Part shown: positions 1 to 5,604 of the stretch, in pieces
Numbering within the stretch: position 1 is the stretch's first letter
Layout of the letters: every line of letters starts with the position of its first letter
Assembly: GCA_014730235.1 (NCBI GenBank)
Contig: WJIO01000334.1
Location: 1 to 5,604 of the forward strand
DNA length: 5,604 nucleotides
From: Candidatus Poribacteria bacterium
Lineage (GTDB): Bacteria > Poribacteria > DTPJ01 > WJIO01
Reading direction: 5' to 3'
Program-made: the position numbers and the translations under genes
Notes under the pieces: generated by a model
Told to the model about the DNA's origin: nothing
The model's database searches: none
What the model saw: only the letters and a program-made list of their open reading frames with translations

Positions 1-892
1 CCGTGTTAATATTTATTTTTGATGTTTTTTTCGCTTGTTTACTGAATTCAGGTTTATCAAATGATGTTTTTTCTGCCTTTTCGTATAATTCCGAAGATAT
101 ATCATGGAAGTCCCTGAATTCGTATAATTTTGCCAGGGATTTATAGCTTTTGTCTATTTCACCCCGGGTATTATATATAAAGGCCATAAGAGCGTAATCC
201 ATTTCATTGCTCATACCGGCTTCATCAAGTTCTTCCAGCAGGGCAATGGCCCTACTGGAATCGTCGTTCAGAAAGCTCTGGATAGCTTCATCCTGTTTCT
301 GGCTTCTTTGTCTTTCCTTTCTCTCAGGTATATCTTTACGCTTTTTCATGTCAATTTCAGGAATATCAAGCTCAATACCTGTTATTTCTCTGAGTTGGGC
401 TAATTTGGTAATATCAATTTCACCCACCAGGTTTACCACTGTAAACTGCTGTGGCTTACCTACCAGGACTACAATACCTGTCATAGTATCATCTTTCATC
501 AGCGAATATATCCCTATATTTGCGTCTTTCTCTCTGATTTTTGCCATTATCTCCCATTTGGCTTTTTTCAACTGTTTTGTGTAATATTCCGATGCCTGCT
601 CCAGGGTTTTATCACCCAGGGAAACCCGGTCATATATTCTCACCCTTACTGCCTTCAGGTTGGCCAGAAATTCTGAAGTCTCGGGTTCTTCGTTCCCCAG
701 CATATTCGCAGCCAATGAGAATAAAGCTCCGGTAAGATTTACCTCAACCTTTGGTTCGCCAACGTCGGGTAAATCAATATCAATAAACCCCGGCATATCC
801 TCATCAGCATTCAGTTGAGATGCTAAAACCATGAAAACCATGATGGCACACAAACCCATGAGAAATTTTGTAAGGTTGAATTCTTTTATCAT
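1..892 (-). CDS. Secreted DUF4252-like protein with helical (TPR-like) C-terminal extension, partial (3' end beyond window)
   Basis: The minus-strand frame from the ATG at 890-892 stays open for 297 codons to the left window edge, so the C-terminus is missing. An AGGAGA Shine-Dalgarno at 901-906 sits 8 nt upstream of the ATG. Residues 1-29 form a Sec signal peptide: Lys at position 3, a hydrophobic core at about 9-24, and likely cleavage after LNA29. No lipobox cysteine is present. Residues about 45-165 resemble the DUF4252 family (a VRVRIYDR strand, a long amphipathic helix, then a GIVVLVG strand and a VVNLVGEID strand). Residues 183-204 are very charged. Residues 203-275 look like paired TPR-type helices (AIALLEELDEAG, then YALMAFIYNTRGEIDKSYKSL). 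DUF4252 proteins as I recall them are much shorter, so the extension is unusual. The gene follows the anti-sigma gene by 63 nt with no separate promoter apparent, so cotranscription is likely. Its function is unknown; an envelope-located effector or modulator of the sigma system is an inference. The family call is from memory of the pattern and was not searched. Confidence 0.8.
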   Translation of the reverse strand, partial: MIKEFNLTKFLMGLCAIMVFMVLASQLNADEDMPGFIDIDLPDVGEPKVEVNLTGALFSLAANMLGNEEPETSEFLANLKAVRVRIYDRVSLGDKTLEQASEYYTKQLKKAKWEIMAKIREKDANIGIYSLMKDDTMTGIVVLVGKPQQFTVVNLVGEIDITKLAQLREITGIELDIPEIDMKKRKDIPERKERQRSQKQDEAIQSFLNDDSSRAIALLEELDEAGMSNEMDYALMAFIYNTRGEIDKSYKSLAKLYEFRDFHDISSELYEKAEKTSFDKPEFSKQAKKTSKININT

Positions 893-955
893 TGTGATTT
901 TCTCCTGTTATAATTCTCAATTATTTCCACCTTAATTCTACATAGCCATAAGCAT

Positions 956-1522
956 TTAATCCTTTTTACTTACCAACGCCAGATTGCGTTTTAGGCTGTC
1001 AATAACTTCATCCTGTACTTTGGCCATATTTTCCATAGTACCTCTGGATTTATCTTTGGTTATACTGAAAGCCTGCGCACTGGCTTTCAGCGTGGTTGTT
1101 TCAACTTCCTCAGTAGCTACTTTGACTATGCCCAGGGCAAGCTTTAAATCTTCAGCGGCTTTGACTACCTCTTGTTTAGTTATTTCCTGTTTACGATCTG
1201 GCATGAGGTATGCAAAGCCAATAACTAACAATAATATCATAAAAGCTGGAACAGCATACTTCCATTTTTCAATCAGGAACTCCCGGATATTCAGCTTTTC
1301 TTTGCTTTTATGTAAACGTTCAAGGGTCTCAGGTATAATATCCTCTGGTGTTTTCGGTTTTTCTATGCATTTTATAATAATTTGAATACTGTGGGTAAGT
1401 TCCAATTCTCTCTGGCATCCGAGACAGTTTTCTAGGTGCGATTCCAATTTACTGGTTTGAACTTCGTCAAGTTCATTTTCCAGATAACGTTCTAATAATT
1501 CTATTGCTGCGCTGCAACGCAT
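956..1522 (-). CDS. Membrane-anchored anti-sigma factor with N-terminal zinc finger (zf-HC2 type)
   Basis: This is the probable inhibitor of the ECF sigma factor encoded directly upstream. Counting from the ATG at 1520-1522 (188 aa), Cys3 and the His29-x3-Cys33-x2-Cys36 motif form the zinc-binding anti-sigma domain that grips sigma in the cytoplasm. A single hydrophobic segment at about residues 87-105 (YAVPAFMILLLVIGFAYLM) spans the membrane. About 80 residues follow on the far side, predicted mostly helical and charged, and probably form the sensing portion. An in-frame GTG at 1532-1534 would add four residues and overlap the sigma stop as GTGA. I prefer the ATG because a good Shine-Dalgarno (1531-1537) lies 8 nt before it and the GTG falls inside that site. 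The ATG protein also begins MRC, as is common in this family. Release of sigma by proteolysis or conformational change is family knowledge; the signal here is unknown. Confidence 0.92.
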   Translation of the reverse strand: MRCSAAIELLERYLENELDEVQTSKLESHLENCLGCQRELELTHSIQIIIKCIEKPKTPEDIIPETLERLHKSKEKLNIREFLIEKWKYAVPAFMILLLVIGFAYLMPDRKQEITKQEVVKAAEDLKLALGIVKVATEEVETTTLKASAQAFSITKDKSRGTMENMAKVQDEVIDSLKRNLALVSKKD

Positions 1523-1530
1523 TTGATACT

Positions 1531-1537
1531 TCACCTC
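1531..1537 (-). promoter_or_regulatory. Shine-Dalgarno of the anti-sigma gene, overlapping the sigma stop codon
   Basis: On the minus strand the bases read GAGGTGA, 8 nt before the ATG at 1522. The last three bases are the TGA stop of the sigma gene, so the two reading frames are separated by only 8 nt and translation is probably coupled. Coupling would keep sigma and anti-sigma near a fixed ratio. The site decides between the ATG and GTG start candidates. Confidence 0.75.
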
Positions 1538-2070
1538 AAATAAGGACGCAGAAATTTCTTGAGTTTTTTTCTACCCCTGAAAAGATTTGATTTAACCTCG
1601 CTGATTTTTATATTTAAAATATCAGCTATTTCCGGGTAACTCATTTCTTCCAAATCCCGAAGAACCAGCACAGCCCTGTAGGAAGGACGCAGTTTTGCTA
1701 TGGCTTTTCTGACTTCCTGTTGAGCCTCTTTACTAAGGCAGTTTTTTAACGGATCTGTGTCGGAACTCGGTAAAAGGGATTCAATTATTTCATCAGGTTC
1801 TTTATGGAAATTTATTCTGAATCTACGACGACGGATTTTATCCAGGCAGTGGTTCACAGCAACCCGGGTAAGCCAGGCCTTGCTGGTATTCCATCTCAAC
1901 ATATCTATCTTCTTCCAGGCTTTAAGAAACACCTCTTGGACAGCATCTTTGGCTTCTTCTTTATCGTTCAAAAGGTTGAAAGCCAGGTGATATATGTAGT
2001 CCTGATTTTGCTGCATAATAACAACAAAATCCTGCTCAACAGATGCCGATTCAGTCTGATATGTTTCCAT
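1531..2070 (-). CDS. RNA polymerase sigma factor, ECF (extracytoplasmic function) family
   Basis: An alternative sigma factor that directs RNA polymerase to a stress or signal regulon. From the ATG at 2068-2070 it has 179 aa, normal for ECF sigmas. Region sigma-2 lies at about residues 16-83, with DAVQEVFLKAWKKID (core binding and -10 recognition) followed by WLTRVAVNHCLDKIRRRR. A variable linker covers about 84-115. Region sigma-4 lies at about 117-172 (LRPSYRAVLVLRDLEEMSYPEIADILNIKISEVKSNLFRGRKKL), including the helix-turn-helix that reads the -35 element. The sigma-1.1 and sigma-3 regions are absent, as expected for ECF. The open frame extends upstream to an ATG at 2193, but those 41 extra residues do not look like sigma sequence and overlap a strong ECF promoter match, so they are rejected. 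No clear Shine-Dalgarno precedes the ATG at 2070. A TTG at 2089-2091, with a weak GATGGA upstream, is an alternative start giving 186 aa. The gene is followed at once by its probable anti-sigma factor. Confidence 0.95.
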   Translation of the reverse strand: METYQTESASVEQDFVVIMQQNQDYIYHLAFNLLNDKEEAKDAVQEVFLKAWKKIDMLRWNTSKAWLTRVAVNHCLDKIRRRRFRINFHKEPDEIIESLLPSSDTDPLKNCLSKEAQQEVRKAIAKLRPSYRAVLVLRDLEEMSYPEIADILNIKISEVKSNLFRGRKKLKKFLRPYLR

Positions 2071-2141
2071 AACTTTTTGCTGTTCACTCAATGCTATTTT
2101 TCCATCTATGAAATTTTTTACTCTATTCTTTGTAATTACAA

Positions 2142-2167
2142 TACGATTAAGATACAAAAAAGTTGCA
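2142..2167 (-). promoter_or_regulatory. Putative ECF-sigma-type autoregulatory promoter of the sigma operon
   Basis: On the minus strand TGCAAC (2162-2167) is followed by 16 nt and then CGTA (2142-2145). The well-known ECF pattern, for example Bacillus SigW, is TGAAAC-N16-CGTA, so only one base of the -35 differs and the spacing is exact. Transcription would start near 2136, about 65 nt before the ATG at 2070. ECF sigmas commonly transcribe their own operon, so positive autoregulation is expected. The match was found by eye in AT-rich DNA and is not experimentally supported. Confidence 0.6.
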
Positions 2168-2204
2168 GAAAAAATTGGTATTTTTAGATACAAAAATTCC
2201 TGAA
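2150..2204. repeat. Imperfect direct repeat covering part of the sigma promoter
   Basis: The 11-base word AGATACAAAAA (plus strand) occurs at 2150-2160 and 2186-2196, 36 bp apart. On the minus strand the similarity extends further: TTCAGGAATTTTTGTATCT at 2186-2204 against TTCTGCAAC followed by TTTTTTGTATCT at 2150-2170, with a two-base indel. The downstream copy contains the -35 and most of the spacer of the ECF promoter; the upstream copy lacks a CGTA -10. It may be a decayed duplicated promoter, a regulator site, or chance in AT-rich DNA. Confidence 0.4.
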
Positions 2205-2354
2205 GGATTAAACTATTGCTAATATTAATTTCTATGTTTTTTTTGGCTATTGAATAATGACTGGAAAAGGTTTAATATATAATATATATATTTGTAAGGT
2301 AATCGTTAAAAAATGAAAAATATGTTTAGAAAATACCTTGGATACTAATTAATG

Positions 2355-2360
2355 TATAAT
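2355..2360 (+). promoter_or_regulatory. Possible -10 box (TATAAT) for the oxidoreductase gene
   Basis: This is a perfect TATAAT located 48 nt before the start codon, giving an expected transcript start near 2367 and a leader of about 42 nt. The expected -35 position (about 2332-2337, AATACC) does not match TTGACA, so the promoter is either activator-dependent or uses a different consensus. TATAAT occurs easily by chance in DNA this AT-rich. Confidence 0.4.
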
Positions 2361-2408
2361 TTGTTTTATATCTTAGTAGAGCATGATAATAAATAAGGAG
2401 TTAGCTTA

Positions 2409-3437
2409 ATGTCAGATAAAATCAGAGTAGTTCTTACAGGCTGTGGAGGTATGAGCGGAAGATGGCTGGAAGTGGCCACCAAGATGTCGGATGTAGATAT
2501 AGTCGGGCTGGTGGATATAAGAGAGGAAGCAGCGAAGAAGCGGGCCCAGGATTTTAGTATTGATAATCCCTTTATTGGAACCGATCTATCCGCAGCTCTG
2601 GATAAACTCAAACCCGATGTGGTTTTTGACTGCACCGTTCCCGAAGCACATACCCCGGTAACACTGGAAGCTTTATCCCATGGGTGTCATGTTATGGGTG
2701 AAAAGCCCATGTCCGATTCTATGGAAAATGCCCGAAAAGCATTAAAGGCAGCGCAGGAAGCCGATAAAATTTATGCTGTAATACAAAACCGCCGATATGA
2801 TCCCAGGATACGAAGACTGAGAAATTACCTGGAAATCGGTGATATTGGTTCTATTACCACCTTAAACTGCGATTTCTACATCGGCGCGCATTTCGGCGGA
2901 TTTCGGGATCACATGGAACATGTATTGTTACTGGACATGGCAATACATACCTTTGACGCTGCTCGATTTATTACCGGTGCTGATCCTGTTTCCGTATACT
3001 GTAAAGAATGGAATCCGTCTGGTTCGTGGTATGACCATGACGCGTCGGCTGTAGCAATATTTGAGATGACTGGTGGAGTTGTATATACCTATAGAGGTAG
3101 CTGGTGCGCTGAAGGTTTAAACACCACATGGGAATGTGACTGGCGTGTAATAGGTGAAAACGGAAGCGTGACATGGGATGGTGCAGGGAATTTTAAGGCA
3201 CAGAAGGTAGAAGAAACAGGGGGGTTCTTCTCCAAATGGAAAGATGTGGAACTTCCACAGCATGATCCCGGAGAAAAAGTCGGTGGTCATGAAGGTCTTA
3301 TTAAGGAATTTATAAAGTGCGTTAAAACCGGCGGCGTTCCTGAAACTGTTTGCACCGATAACATAAAAAGCCTTGCAATGGTCTTTGGCGCTATTGAAAG
3401 CGCACAAAAGGGTAAGCCTGTGGATATTCAGGTTTAA
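2409..3437 (+). CDS. Gfo/Idh/MocA family NAD(P)-dependent oxidoreductase
   Basis: A complete 342-aa protein of the usual family length, probably a cytoplasmic dehydrogenase of a sugar, polyol or sugar derivative; the exact substrate cannot be read from sequence. An AAGGAG Shine-Dalgarno (2395-2400) lies 8 nt before the ATG. The N-terminal Rossmann fold begins KIRVVLTGCGGMSG with the dinucleotide loop at residues 11-17. Asp36 at the end of the second strand (GLVDIR) suggests NAD(H) over NADP(H). The family EKP motif is at 98-100, with Lys99 the usual catalytic or substrate-contacting lysine. The second domain starts near residue 125 and carries LLLDMAIHTFD (173-183), where Asp176 and His180 match the family's D-x3-H catalytic motif. 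The later strands (DASAVAIFEMTGG and WRVIGENGSVTWDG) fit the C-terminal sheet domain. The gene stands alone between divergent and convergent neighbours. The nearby GH78 gene suggests carbohydrate metabolism, but this is only context. Confidence 0.95.
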   Translation: MSDKIRVVLTGCGGMSGRWLEVATKMSDVDIVGLVDIREEAAKKRAQDFSIDNPFIGTDLSAALDKLKPDVVFDCTVPEAHTPVTLEALSHGCHVMGEKPMSDSMENARKALKAAQEADKIYAVIQNRRYDPRIRRLRNYLEIGDIGSITTLNCDFYIGAHFGGFRDHMEHVLLLDMAIHTFDAARFITGADPVSVYCKEWNPSGSWYDHDASAVAIFEMTGGVVYTYRGSWCAEGLNTTWECDWRVIGENGSVTWDGAGNFKAQKVEETGGFFSKWKDVELPQHDPGEKVGGHEGLIKEFIKCVKTGGVPETVCTDNIKSLAMVFGAIESAQKGKPVDIQV

Positions 3438-3509
3438 TTCTTTTGCCGGAAGGTTATTAAACAATCGTTTCTTCTTGATTAATTTTAGTAAAGAATAAGA
3501 AAAACTTTT

Positions 3510-3549
3510 TATACCTGTCGTTTCTGCATTTGCAGAAACGACAGGTATA
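3510..3549. terminator. Perfect 19-bp inverted repeat, probable terminator between convergent genes
   Basis: The left arm TATACCTGTCGTTTCTGCA (3510-3528) and the right arm (3531-3549) are exact reverse complements around a TT centre. The hairpin lies 72 nt past the oxidoreductase stop and 97 nt past the GH78 stop. Read on the minus strand, a T-rich run (GTTTTTCTTATTCTTT) begins 5 nt after the stem, so it fits best as the terminator of the GH78 gene. On the plus strand the following bases are CTTATAT, a poor U-tract, so rightward termination is less certain. A stem this long and perfect is stronger than usual, and a dispersed repeat is an alternative. Confidence 0.75.
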
Positions 3550-3646
3550 CTTATATAAAATTAAAATGCTGATTAAATAATGATAATTTTCTTAAGTTAA
3601 TACAAATAGGATTTCTTCAAACTCAACCCATCCTGCTGTTGCTTTA

Positions 3647-5604
3647 TTAAGTCGATGCGACAAGCTTTACAAACGCACCAGCATCAACTTCAACGACCCA
3701 GCAATCATCTTCCCGCGTTTTCTTGGCTTTTACATTTGTTTCCACATCAAGGTTTGGATACTCCTTAACACTTACAGGAAGCACAATCCTTGCGTATACT
3801 TCCGCAGGCAGGCAAACTTCCATTTCAAATTCATCACCTTTTTTCCATGAAACGGCTATGTTGCCTTCAGGTGTGGGCATGCGTCCTCTGGCCCATTGCA
3901 AATCAACGGGTATGGGAGCGATAAGTGCTTTTGCAAAGCCCGGTTCCAAAGGCATAACCCCCAGTTGGTATGTGCTGAGGAAGTATGTAGGCGCAGAACT
4001 CCATGCGTGGCAGTGACTTCGGGTCCAGCGCCCTCCGCTGGAGAAGCCGGGGAAAGTCTCCCAGCATGTGGTGGCGTCCTGATCCAGCATGAAGCCCCAG
4101 CGATCCCTGGATATGTCCAGTATATCCTGGAATTTACCCATTTTAGCCAGTGCTTCAAAGGTAAAGAACATCATGAATGGGCTGCCCACTTTCACGAATC
4201 CCTCCGGTGCATCGGCGATATAACCCTTGATAATCTCCTTACGTTCCTCTGTCGCACAGTCGCATAAAAAGATAACCGTGTTGGTCTGTTGACTTACAAC
4301 AGGGCTGCGCGTGCCGTCTGCTCTTATACAGTCAATATAAGCCTGTTTTTCATCGTCCCACAGATGTTTATTAATGCCTGATTTTACTTTTTCCGCCACT
4401 TCCATGAAGTGTCTGGCATCGTCGTCTTTTCCTATCAATTGGGCCATTCTGGCTGTGCGTCGGTATGCTTCCACAAGCCATGCGTTCTGGTGCGTAATAA
4501 TACCCGCGCCGGGTGTGTCCATAGGTGCCCAATCCAGCATGTTCCATGCTTCGATGCTGAGAAGTCTATCAGTATCCAGCATATCTTCGAAGTTCCGGGC
4601 TTGCTTTTCCATGTATGGATATATCTCCCGGACAAATTCCATCTCACCCGTCATCTGGTAATATTCCTCGCAGGCCAAAGCCCACAGCAAGCTCCAGGCT
4701 GTGAGTATATTCTCCCATGCGCTGGGAACCTGGGATTCTACCACAGGAGATCGCTCCAAGGACTGTCCTGCCAGTATCAGGCAGTGGCGGGAAAGGGCAT
4801 ATTCACCAAAGGCAGCGTAGTTTACAGCCCCTTCGTTCCGGGAATCGCCTACCCAGAAGGTTTGCTCATAGGTAGGACAATCTACAAAGGTATCCTCACT
4901 GCAAAGCCTCGTGGTGTAACTTCCAATGTCCCACACTTGGTTCAGTGTGTGATCGTTACAGATAAATTCCCCTCGCTGGATAACCGGATATGTATTAAGC
5001 AATGATTTTACCTGCCGTATCTTCATAGGCGCTGACAGGTTTCGTATAGCCAGCAGGAAGTATCTCCCGCCTCTGCGAATGACGGAATGGAATTTTTGAT
5101 AACCGGATCGGGTTACGTAGCGCATGACGTTATTCATACCCCATGCGTAATCGTATTCACCTTCCTGTATGGATTCAAAACCCAGCCAGTCCATTATGAC
5201 ATCTGACTGTCCTTCGATTTCAAATTCCAGAAAGCCCACACCCATCCTGCCAAAATCCAATACCAGTTCAATGTCCGAACCATCAGGCGATGGATGTATT
5301 ATGGTAACATCTTCATTAGCAGAACATAAGGCATCCATATCCTCAATAACAGGTTGACCGGGAACTTCCTCTGCTGATGCTATCAGATCAAATATCTGAG
5401 TGGAATATTCGTCCTGTATTTTAACTTTTTTTGCATATTTGGATAGTTTTTCCAGATCTTCTGCGCTTTTGGCGTTCCATACTTCCGCGAAATCCGGTTC
5501 ATCGCTGGAATCAAAGGGCCCGAAGGTGGAAAAGCCTTTATTTTTTGTAACTGGGGCTATTGGTTCCAGCTTTACCTGTGTGTCAACAACACAGCTTATA
5601 GACC
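3647..5604 (-). CDS. Alpha-L-rhamnosidase-like glycoside hydrolase, family GH78, partial (N-terminus beyond window)
   Basis: The open frame continues without a stop from the TAA at 3647-3649 to the right edge (651 codons seen), so the ATG at 5336-5338 is internal, not the start. The enzyme is expected to hydrolyse terminal alpha-L-rhamnose by inversion. Numbering from that internal Met: the preceding 88 codons plus residues 1-110 are beta-sandwich sequence (LVLDFGRMGVGFLEFEIEG is typical), about 120-458 is the (alpha/alpha)6 barrel, and 459-563 is the C-terminal beta domain. DCPTYEQTFWVGD gives Asp153, Glu158 and Asp165, and CWE gives Glu427. As I recall, Bacillus sp. GL1 RhaB uses D567, E572, D579 and E841, which have identical spacings (5, 12 and 274), so the catalytic set looks complete. 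His444 in HCHAWSSAP also fits the family. The true N-terminus, any signal peptide and hence location cannot be seen. Specificity for rhamnose over related sugars is inferred from family. Confidence 0.93.
   Translation of the reverse strand, partial: SISCVVDTQVKLEPIAPVTKNKGFSTFGPFDSSDEPDFAEVWNAKSAEDLEKLSKYAKKVKIQDEYSTQIFDLIASAEEVPGQPVIEDMDALCSANEDVTIIHPSPDGSDIELVLDFGRMGVGFLEFEIEGQSDVIMDWLGFESIQEGEYDYAWGMNNVMRYVTRSGYQKFHSVIRRGGRYFLLAIRNLSAPMKIRQVKSLLNTYPVIQRGEFICNDHTLNQVWDIGSYTTRLCSEDTFVDCPTYEQTFWVGDSRNEGAVNYAAFGEYALSRHCLILAGQSLERSPVVESQVPSAWENILTAWSLLWALACEEYYQMTGEMEFVREIYPYMEKQARNFEDMLDTDRLLSIEAWNMLDWAPMDTPGAGIITHQNAWLVEAYRRTARMAQLIGKDDDARHFMEVAEKVKSGINKHLWDDEKQAYIDCIRADGTRSPVVSQQTNTVIFLCDCATEERKEIIKGYIADAPEGFVKVGSPFMMFFTFEALAKMGKFQDILDISRDRWGFMLDQDATTCWETFPGFSSGGRWTRSHCHAWSSAPTYFLSTYQLGVMPLEPGFAKALIAPIPVDLQWARGRMPTPEGNIAVSWKKGDEFEMEVCLPAEVYARIVLPVSVKEYPNLDVETNVKAKKTREDDCWVVEVDAGAFVKLVAST

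Larger units (their letters stand above)
2071..2408. other. AT-rich divergent intergenic region (338 nt)
   Basis: This region separates the leftward sigma operon from the rightward oxidoreductase gene. It holds the leftward ECF-type promoter at 2142-2167, an imperfect direct repeat, an alternating AT tract at about 2271-2291, and a TATAAT box at 2355-2360 with a Shine-Dalgarno at 2395-2400 facing right. A weaker rightward candidate, TTGAAT at 2250-2255 with a 17-nt spacer to TAATAT at 2273-2278, is also present. No credible coding sequence or structured RNA was seen. Confidence 0.7.

Noticed and set aside
207-735. Plus-strand open frames at 207-584 and 541-735
   Set aside because: They lie opposite the DUF4252-like gene, which has a signal peptide, ribosome site and coherent protein features; the plus-strand translations are Ser/Phe-rich antisense products.
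910-924. Small palindrome ATAATT-CTC-AATTAT between the anti-sigma and DUF4252-like genes
   Set aside because: A six-pair, all-AT stem with a 3-nt loop is too weak for a terminator and is expected by chance in this AT-rich gap.
1523-1534. GTG start for the anti-sigma gene at 1534
   Set aside because: The GTG lies within the Shine-Dalgarno that correctly serves the ATG at 1522, and no good site precedes the GTG itself. It remains possible and would add only four residues.
984-2187. Plus-strand open frames at 984-1385, 1757-1990 and 1804-2187
   Set aside because: They are antisense to the clearly recognisable sigma and anti-sigma genes and show no family features.
2071-2193. Sigma gene starting at the ATG at 2193 (220 aa)
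   Set aside because: The 41 extra residues do not resemble sigma-2, the DNA is as AT-rich as the surrounding spacer, and the frame would run through the ECF promoter match; the ATG at 2070 gives the normal ECF length.
2271-2291. Alternating AT tract as an origin or simple repeat array
   Set aside because: It is short and irregular, with no DnaA boxes or iterated units around it; it is ordinary AT-rich promoter-region DNA.
2366-3464. Minus-strand open frames at 2366-2635, 2971-3174 and 3117-3464
   Set aside because: They overlap the complete oxidoreductase gene on the other strand and have low-complexity, unrecognisable translations.
5336-5338. Start of the rhamnosidase at the ATG at 5338
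   Set aside because: The frame is open for 88 more codons to the window edge with sensible coding sequence, and beginning here would cut into the beta-sandwich region that precedes the GH78 catalytic barrel.
3723-5357. Frames overlapping the rhamnosidase, including the 198-aa plus-strand frame at 4409-5005
   Set aside because: The GH78 frame has conserved catalytic motifs throughout this span; the others are shadows without domain features or ribosome sites of note.

Overview
The window is bacterial chromosomal DNA carrying five protein genes, two of them cut by the window edges. Intergenic DNA is very AT-rich and genes are of moderate GC. The organism cannot be named from sequence alone. 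A zinc-finger anti-sigma factor with an ECF sigma factor and a DUF4252-type secreted protein, next to a Gfo/Idh/MocA dehydrogenase and a family 78 rhamnosidase, would suit an uncultured, polysaccharide-degrading Gram-negative bacterium of the FCB or PVC type. This is an inference, not a demonstrated placement. No RNA genes, CRISPR arrays, insertion sequences or phage genes were seen.

Region 1 (1-2070, minus strand) is a compact regulatory operon, read right to left. It encodes an ECF sigma factor (start about 2070), a membrane-anchored zf-HC2 anti-sigma factor whose Shine-Dalgarno overlaps the sigma stop codon, and a secreted DUF4252-like protein with a long helical C-terminal extension that runs off the left edge. 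In front of the sigma gene is TGCAAC-N16-CGTA (2142-2167), close to the classic ECF promoter pattern. The operon therefore probably switches itself on when the anti-sigma factor releases the sigma factor. The third gene does not appear among the complete ORFs because its stop codon lies outside the window.

Region 2 (2071-2408) is a 338-base, very AT-rich divergent intergenic region. It holds the leftward ECF-type promoter, a degenerate upstream copy of part of that promoter, an AT-alternating tract and a TATAAT box for the rightward gene.

Region 3 (2409-3437, plus strand) is a complete NAD(P)-dependent Gfo/Idh/MocA oxidoreductase. Region 4 (3438-3646) is a convergent intergenic gap with a perfect 19-bp inverted repeat, probably a terminator. 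Region 5 (3647-5604, minus strand) is the C-terminal 651 codons of an alpha-L-rhamnosidase-like GH78 enzyme. It retains all four catalytic acidic residues, and its open reading frame continues beyond the right edge.

The right half is plausibly part of a sugar or glycan utilisation neighbourhood, with a rhamnosidase releasing sugar and a dehydrogenase acting on sugars or polyols. The two genes converge, so they are not one operon. The left half is a separate signalling unit. I see no clearly new system. The most worthwhile lead is the self-regulated sigma/anti-sigma/DUF4252 unit with its extended third protein.
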